From positions 1,539,501-1,603,500 of the forward strand of contig WPIO01000051.1 in NCBI GenBank assembly GCA_009760855.2: a stretch of 64,000 nt of DNA, read 5' to 3'. Origin of the DNA: Cristatella mucedo. Its lineage: Eukaryota > Bryozoa > Phylactolaemata > Cristatellidae. Positions 23,001-30,500 of this stretch are shown here, in pieces; the stretch's first letter is position 1; the number at the start of each line of letters is the position of its first letter. Made by a program: the position numbers and the translations under genes. The notes beneath the pieces are model-generated. The model made no database searches and was not told the origin of the DNA. It was given only the letters and a program-made list of their open reading frames with translations.

Positions 23001-26000
23001 AGCTACTACCTATCGAGGCTACTCCCCCACCAGGCTAGGCATAGCACCTTTCGCTTTTCTGAATGAAATCGTGTAGCTATACCTCGTACGAACCTCAACT
23101 CTTTTGGAAGCTGTGCCTTCAGTTCGTAATCTCCCGAAGCCTGGAACTGACTCCCAACTGACGTCACCACACCCCCTGACTTGACATGTAAAAAAGAAGC
23201 CAAAACGCTCCTGTTTATCACAGTATTTCGTGGATTAGTGTGATTCGTCCTTAGCGTGCAAATGCGTGCTAGTACTGTAATGCTGCCACTAACAGTATTA
23301 AATTAGTAAATAAATAATTCATTTGTATAGCACCACAAGAGAACTTAATCTCGATTCAAGCGCTTCACATATGCAACGGGGCTCGAGCCTACGACCCCGG
23401 TCTTCAAATACTTTCACGTTTATCTTGGTTAGAGGCCAGCACCTTAAACGCTGAGACAAACAGGCGCGCCTTTACATGTTGACACTATACATGTCATCTC
23501 TAACCATTTGACCGGTATTTTTTTACGGCATATGTAAAGTGCCTAGAAAGAGGTTAAGCTTTTGAGGGTTCTATACAAATATATTATTGTGATTACGCTA
23601 ACGAAATTTTGCCTCGAGGAACTTCTTGGACAAAGCCTTAGCTAGTCTTGCCCGGAAGCTCGCTTGAATCGTACGATTTAGTTTCGCTCCATTGACCTGA
23701 CTTGTTTTTCCGCCAGTGAGTTAACCACTAAGGAGCGATGGCCGCGAACGCTCTCGCGCCTCTCTCGAAATGTGACGAAATTTTCTCTGCCGAGCCGTAC
23801 TTTTACTCGGATGCTTAATTTCGCTCTGCGGAGCTGACTGACGCGCCGCCGCCAAATAGTCTTACTAGTCGTCGCTCTCGCCTTGGCGCCGAGAGACTAG
23901 TTCTTTGACCACTTAATCTTGAAAGAGACGGTTTTTATTTTCCGGCGGTATTCTCGACAACGGCGGTGGCTCTAGCCGCTTCGCCTTGGCCGGGGACCAT
24001 TCGCGACGGCGCGCGACTGGTCTCGTCTCAGCCCGGCCGCCCCCTCCACTGCTCCACCGAAGTGCGATCGCGCCACCTCGGCAATGAGCCGAGGAGGCGG
24101 AAAAGCGCCCCCGCCCTTTCTTTCAAGGGGTGGGTTGAACCTTGACCCCGCCCGTGGCAGCCCGAGTGCTCGCCGCCGCGTCGCCAGCGTTGCCGCGTCA
24201 CCCGAAGCGACCGGTCGAGCGCGCGAGGTCGAGGACCGTTCTCCGAGGTCGCGCGCTCAGCTCTCTAAGACGACGACGCGTTCTAGTCGCCCGTCTTCTC
24301 CAGCGCTGCGACGACATCTCTTCAGGGGCGTTCTTATTCGAGGCGTTAATTCGGCTTAAATACGCAAATATGACTTTTCTTTCTTCGGGAACGCCCCCCC
24401 CACCCCTGTAAGAGACTCTGAGAGCCGGCCGGCCGGCCGTCGCGCTCTCCCACCTCAAGCCGCCCTGCGGTCGCCGAGCAACGCGGTCGGTCGCCCGCCT
24501 CTCCGTTCCAGGAGGATGCGTGGAAGCTGGCGCACGGGCGCCTCGAGGCGAGCGTCGGCAGCAAGCCCGAGCGCACGGAACTGGACAGGCTTCGAGCCTA
24601 CATAGACGTCAAGCTCGGCGACCTGCAGCGCGGCTTCAAGAAAGCGCGAGTCATCGCCCCCGAGCTGTGCATGCAGGCCGCGCTGCTCAAGAGGTACGGC
24701 CGCAGAGCATGCCGCCGCTGCCTGCGGCGACTCAGAGCCTGCGGCGACTCAGAGCCCGCTCGAGAGAGCCGGCTAGCCTTGAACTTCGTCGTCGCCTCTC
24801 GCTTCTCTCGTAAGGAGACTGATGCCGTTCAGCTGTCTGTCGTGCGACAAGCCGGTGTACGTGGAGCCGACGAGCGGCAGGATCTCTGCCCTACCCGTGT
24901 CTCTGAAGGCTGACGCGGACGTCGACCAGACGACGGCCAGGTCAACCCGCTGCGCTACCGCCCTACCGCAGTTGGGGGGTTGTGGGCGGCGGCGGCTCGG
25001 GGCCTTCGGCTCGACCGTCGGTCCGTCGTTTGGCGCTAGCTCGACCGGTGAACTGGGTACGCGCGTCTGCCGCTCGGTCGCGAGGTGGCACTTTCGCAAG
25101 GCAGCTTTTTCAGGGCGCCGGCGTTCTGTCGTCAGGGCGCGCTAGGTGGTGACGGATAACAGCGGGATAGGATACAAAATATACCGATGGAACTCTTTGC
25201 TGGATTCTGAGGGCCTCGGCCGCCGACAACGGGCCAAGTTTGTACCCTTCGGCGGCCCGAGGAGCGGCTAGTCATTGGAGGGGTGGCGGCAACGCGAGCC
25301 TCGCGGCAGTGCCAGCAAAGCTTGCACATTTCGGCGGGCAAGCGCTGGCCCTGGCGGCAGGTCGGCCACAAGGTACACTTACGGGTACGGGAGCGATTTA
25401 AGAGCACAAAAGTCGTTCTAAATTGTAGCTTTTTTAAAACCCATTACCAAGATTGGCTCGATATTTTCTGCTGAAATGTTATTTACAAGAGCATTTTAAA
25501 GCTTTTAGTGCCGAAAGTGTTAGTGTTTTCTAGTGATGTTTAAAAAAGTCGTCATTTGACAGATGCTTTGTTATTGCTGCAGAATCTCGTTTCAGCGAAA
25601 ATAGTCGGTGCCTCATGAGTAATAGTACTGGATTTCAAAACCCACTCTTTCTGCAGCGGTTTTTTGTCAGTTAGTGGCCGCTTTCATAGAGGAAATGTAC
25701 TATATAATTAGCCATTCGTTAGCGACAGTCAAGAAAGCTCCGAGCTCATTATCGACACGAAACTATGAAGTAGGTGAAATTCGCGAGAATGCCACTGTTC
25801 AAAAAAGTCCAAAATTTTCGCAAAGTCATCATGAGATTTTATCGCACTGACCTACGCTGTGTTGGCGGCCAAAAAGTCGTAGTTGTTGAAAAAGAATTCG
25901 CTCGAAATCAACCCTGCTGCAAGGCCTAAACACATGACGGGTGGAAATCTGGCACAACGGGAGGGGCGGGACGGAGCGGTCATGCAGCCAGGGAGTTGTG

Positions 26001-27454
26001 CACGCCGCCACCTTACTCACGCAGCTTAATTTTTACGGCTGACAACCGAAGGCCCTTTTGCCGTTCGGTACGTTGTACTAGCCCTCGATCAAGGTTGTAA
26101 GTTCATCATCTCCTTTCTTCTTGGCATTCACCAATAGTTGCCTTTCTTATGTTAACGATCCCCATCTATTCTCAAGCAAGCCATCGCCGAATAGAATTTA
26201 TGTAGAGTAAACAGCTCTTCTTCCGACTTGCAGCAGACTAAAGGTGCTTACTTTCGCTCTCTCTGTCCGTGACCTTTGACGTGCACCTATTAATAGTCGC
26301 TATCGGCGACTGCATATAGCGAGCCAGGAAGTAATTCGCATTCGGACAGTTTACAACGGTGCTCTACTCCTGGTCCGATAAGTTTCCGTGAGCGTAATAA
26401 CAATACTAAGACATTTGTATTGCGCCCTAAGGGAACCCAGTCTCTTTCAATTCCCTTCAATCGGTAGGGGAGCGTCTCAAATAGTCGTCAAGGCAATCAC
26501 AGAGTTCAGCCGAAGTTGAAGGCCGGAGTTGCGAGCGAATTTCATTCGCCTAGCAAGGAATGCCAGCTGAAAAAGAAGGGGCTTCTGGCGCTTCGGCAAC
26601 GGATTAATCGAGTCGTCATGGTTTCGCGAGAATTTCGCGAGAGCCTATTTTTGCAATCGAGATGCCGAGCGGCAGAGCAGACGTCAGCTTGCCATCTTTT
26701 TACGTCTCTCGACTATCGGCCTCAACAGCTGCAATATCCAATCTCACCGAGCAAATGCGTGCCTGCTGCTTTCGCCATGTGCGTCCCTTCTCACTGCGAC
26801 TGGCGACGACGACGCTGACGTAGGCGACTCGCTTTCAGTTACTTCAAGGCGCACGTCAGCCACTCGGGCTCGGTGCTCGGCCCGACGGTGCCGATGGCGG
26901 CGGTGGACCATTCATGCGCTGCTGCGGGTGCCGCCGGTCAGGGCGTTCTGCAGCAGCTGGCCCAGCAGTCCTTGGCGAAGATGAAGGACGCCAGTCCACT
27001 GCGAGCCTACCTGGTGCACTACGGACAGCGCCTCCCCCGAGGCGGGCCGAGGATCTTCATCACGCGGAGCAAGCAGAGGTAGTGACGCCAGCAGCGGCCG
27101 AAATGCCATGCCGCCGCACAGCGTGATCAGCCATGCCCAAACCGCGAAGGCCGCCAATCTTGCATTGGTGTTCGAGGCTAAAGTTCTGGACATCCCTTGC
27201 ACCGTGCCTGGCGTGCACACCGTACCGCCGTACTGCATCGAATTGTAGCGTTCACAGCCCGCGAAAACCCGACTTTTAGCCGCCAGTTTGACTATTTGGG
27301 AGGTACAAGTGTGGAGCAGCAAAACTTTACCGCGGCAATCTCAACTAGTAATCAAAAGAAGCCTCGAAGTGTGTGCATATATGCATATGCCCGCGTGAGT
27401 GTGTGAGTGAGGTTTGTGTGGATGTGATCTCGCGTATGTGTGTATGCGCGAGAG

Positions 27455-27505
<51 letters not shown>

Positions 27506-30500
27506 ACGAGCGCGTGTGTGCGTGTGTATGCAATCTATCTTGAGAGCCTTTGACAGCGAAAGTCACAAACACTGGTGCAATCGCGGCTGTAAAATGTTTC
27601 ATTCCATTAAGCACTACTATATAGGTCATTCAAATTATAGTTTATCCGTATTTTCCTTGAATCAGGCATGTCTTTCTTGGACAGGGCGTCTCACGCCGTT
27701 TGACGATGTGGTTTTATTTAATTGATGACACTGCCCCTGATCGCTGTACGAGTGGGCTGTGACACTCGATTCGGTAAGCAGCCGGGCCATGCTATTAGTG
27801 GTTGTTTTGCCAAGGGAGTCGGGGGACTCCGGTGGGCGAGAGCAGCGAGGGGAGTTGTGTTTCGCCCTGCTCCGTGTGGAGGTGGAATAAACTGGTGGTG
27901 TTGCACGTCGGCTAACGTTCTGTGCCATTCGCGACGATAATTCAGACTACAGACGATAACTGAACATCATCGAAATGATGCGTAGACGCAGTCCCCCCCC
28001 CCCCGGCGCTTCGGGTGATAAGCACGTGATGAATGAGTGTCGCCGAGCGGCCGATCGCTACGAGCGAGCTCGCGATCGGACTAGCGTGCTCAGTCACCGA
28101 GGTCAGACATCATGCAGCCGTCCAGGAATGAGTTAGCCGCTGGTGCTGGCTCAGTCTGGCACAGACTTCGTCAGCTGACGGAAGAGGAATGATAGGGCGG
28201 CCACCGCATTCATCATACGGTTTCGTCGAGGCATTTGTGGTCTAGGAAATACAGCTTTGTAATGAAACGGATTATAAGTTGGTGGGCGTCATTTCGAGGC
28301 TTAAAATCATCTGTGACAATCGCTTCTTTGCCTTTCCGGAAGTTGAAGTCACAGAAGGCTGCGTGTCGGGTCTTTCAGTTATGCAACGCCGCAGAACGTC
28401 CCAGCAGTTTTGTACAGGGTATAGGCGAGTTATTGGCCAGTGAAATAAGCTCAGTGGAAGGTAGCCGGCCTGCCACATGCGTCGCAGCGCTGGCGCCTGC
28501 TTTTATAGCTCGCGCTGGAGCACTCATCTTTACCCGAGCTCATACCGCTCACGCTTGCTTGCAGGGCACTTTGTCCCGGTGTGCAGGACATATACAGCCG
28601 GCCCAGGTCGTGCGGAGGCAGATACACGGCGCTGCGAACACCCAAAAAGAAGATCTCGACTATCAAGTGAGTTTTGGCTCGGCGGCATTACGAGAGCGAA
28701 GCGAGGCCTAATAAAGGCTCATTAGCCGGGGACAGGTTTCGGGCGCATTATCCGAATTTCCTTATTACGCGTCTGCCCCGTGTCTCCGTTAGAACCTCCA
28801 CAGGCCTTAATTTCGTCTGCAGTACGAAGCAGTGAATGCTTTCGAGCAGTGCTGTCGCGATGCGTCCTGTTCCGTCGGGAAGGCGAGCTGAGTGCTTGCT
28901 CACAGTGAGTCTGACTCCTAGCCTGTAGGAGACTGTAGCCAGTGCAAGAGTAAACTGCTTCAGCTTCGCTCAGCTAGTGACTGTCGTGCCAACGAACTTG
29001 AACGCTCGCAAAGGACGTGTTCCATCAGAAACAAGTTACAAGTCCGATCATTCCAGAGCAATCCGATTACGTTCCTGTTGTACGTCTTATCCCACCCAAT
29101 TGATGGCCAGCGTCGCGGGCTCTGAGCCCTAAGGTCCCTAGTTCGAATCCTGTTGGCGGTAGGCTTCTTGTATGCCGGCGACAGAGCTTGCATTCCCACG
29201 CCACCTAATGGCCCTTCGAACGGACCTTCGAAGACTTACTACGTCTAGCATGCCTAGCTCAAATCGATGCCCAGTGGTGGCCTCCGCCATTGTCTTTTCT
29301 GATGCTCAAGCCTGCCCACGCGCAAGCAGCCAAGCAACTGCCGTCACTCAAGCAGCTGCAGACGGAAGCCAAGCTCCAGCCACCGAAGCCTCGAAGAGGC
29401 GATTCCACGCTGCCTGCGAAGTCTCGCAACCGACGCCACCCGCCGGCTCTCTAGCTGTCTCTCAGTTCGGAGCCGCACCTCTTTTCGATGCAGCTTGGCT
29501 CGTTGCTAGCCGCCCGAGCGAATGCTTGTGCCGTGACCGTGAGACAGTGCGACCGACAGAGCGACCGTGAGACATGAAAGAGAAGTAAGGGTCACGCTCA
29601 CGGTCTCGGCACAAGCATTTGCTCCGGTGGCTAGCAACGAGCCAAGCTGCATCGCAAAGAGGGGCGGCTCCGAAACCGTGAGACGTGAATGTCTCACGGT
29701 CGCTCAGTCTCACAGCTTTGAGAGAAGCAAGGGCTCATCCCACTCACCACACTCTTTCGCGCCGAAGAGAGTGCCCGACGAGCTTTCGTGCTCAGTCCGC
29801 TATAGCGGCTACTACCTTGGATTCAAGCAATTGAGAAGAGCTCTCTTATTTTCCAGGGACATATTAGCGAACGAAGACCTCGTCGCTGTCGGAAACGTCA
29901 CCCGGTGAGCCACCCGTTCCTTTGCTGCCAACAATGCCACCTTTTGGCATGCTCGAGGACAGCGCCACCTTCGTCCAAAGTAATAATAATAAGAATAATC
30001 CACTTGATAAAGCGCCCCAGAGAACTCAGTCTCTTTCTATGCGCTTTACATTTGCTGGTGAAAGCAAAACAACTGAATCAAGCTTAGCTAGCGCCCGTGT
30101 ACCGTTACGTGTAGCGCTCGTTGGCTAGTTTCGCTTTTTCAAATTATGACCGGCCCTAGGCGTTTTTGCATACAAACTGCTCCCGGGTGTCTTCATTGAT
30201 CGAAAGGAAGTGAGCCGATACCGTCGCGTTCGTATGTGGTAAAAATATTCTAAAATGGAACCCGTTTCCGGCGGTCATTTGTAATACGCGCTCTGATTGG
30301 TCAGCCTACCCGCATGTCGTAAGGCGAACAGCCGAGCTGTTGTACTGGAACGCGTTTCGCCTACTTGTGGGCGCTAATCATTACCCGGACAGAAGGCAGC
30401 ACGAGTGTTGGATACGGTTCGCGGGATCACTTTCACTTACCTATGTGGAGTACCTCTGTTCATGATTAAGGAAGGCGAACCTTAGAGCCTATCAAGCAGC

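Noticed and set aside
29095-29162. Functional tRNA gene
   Set aside because: B box is good, but stems do not close into a cloverleaf; treated as SINE head.
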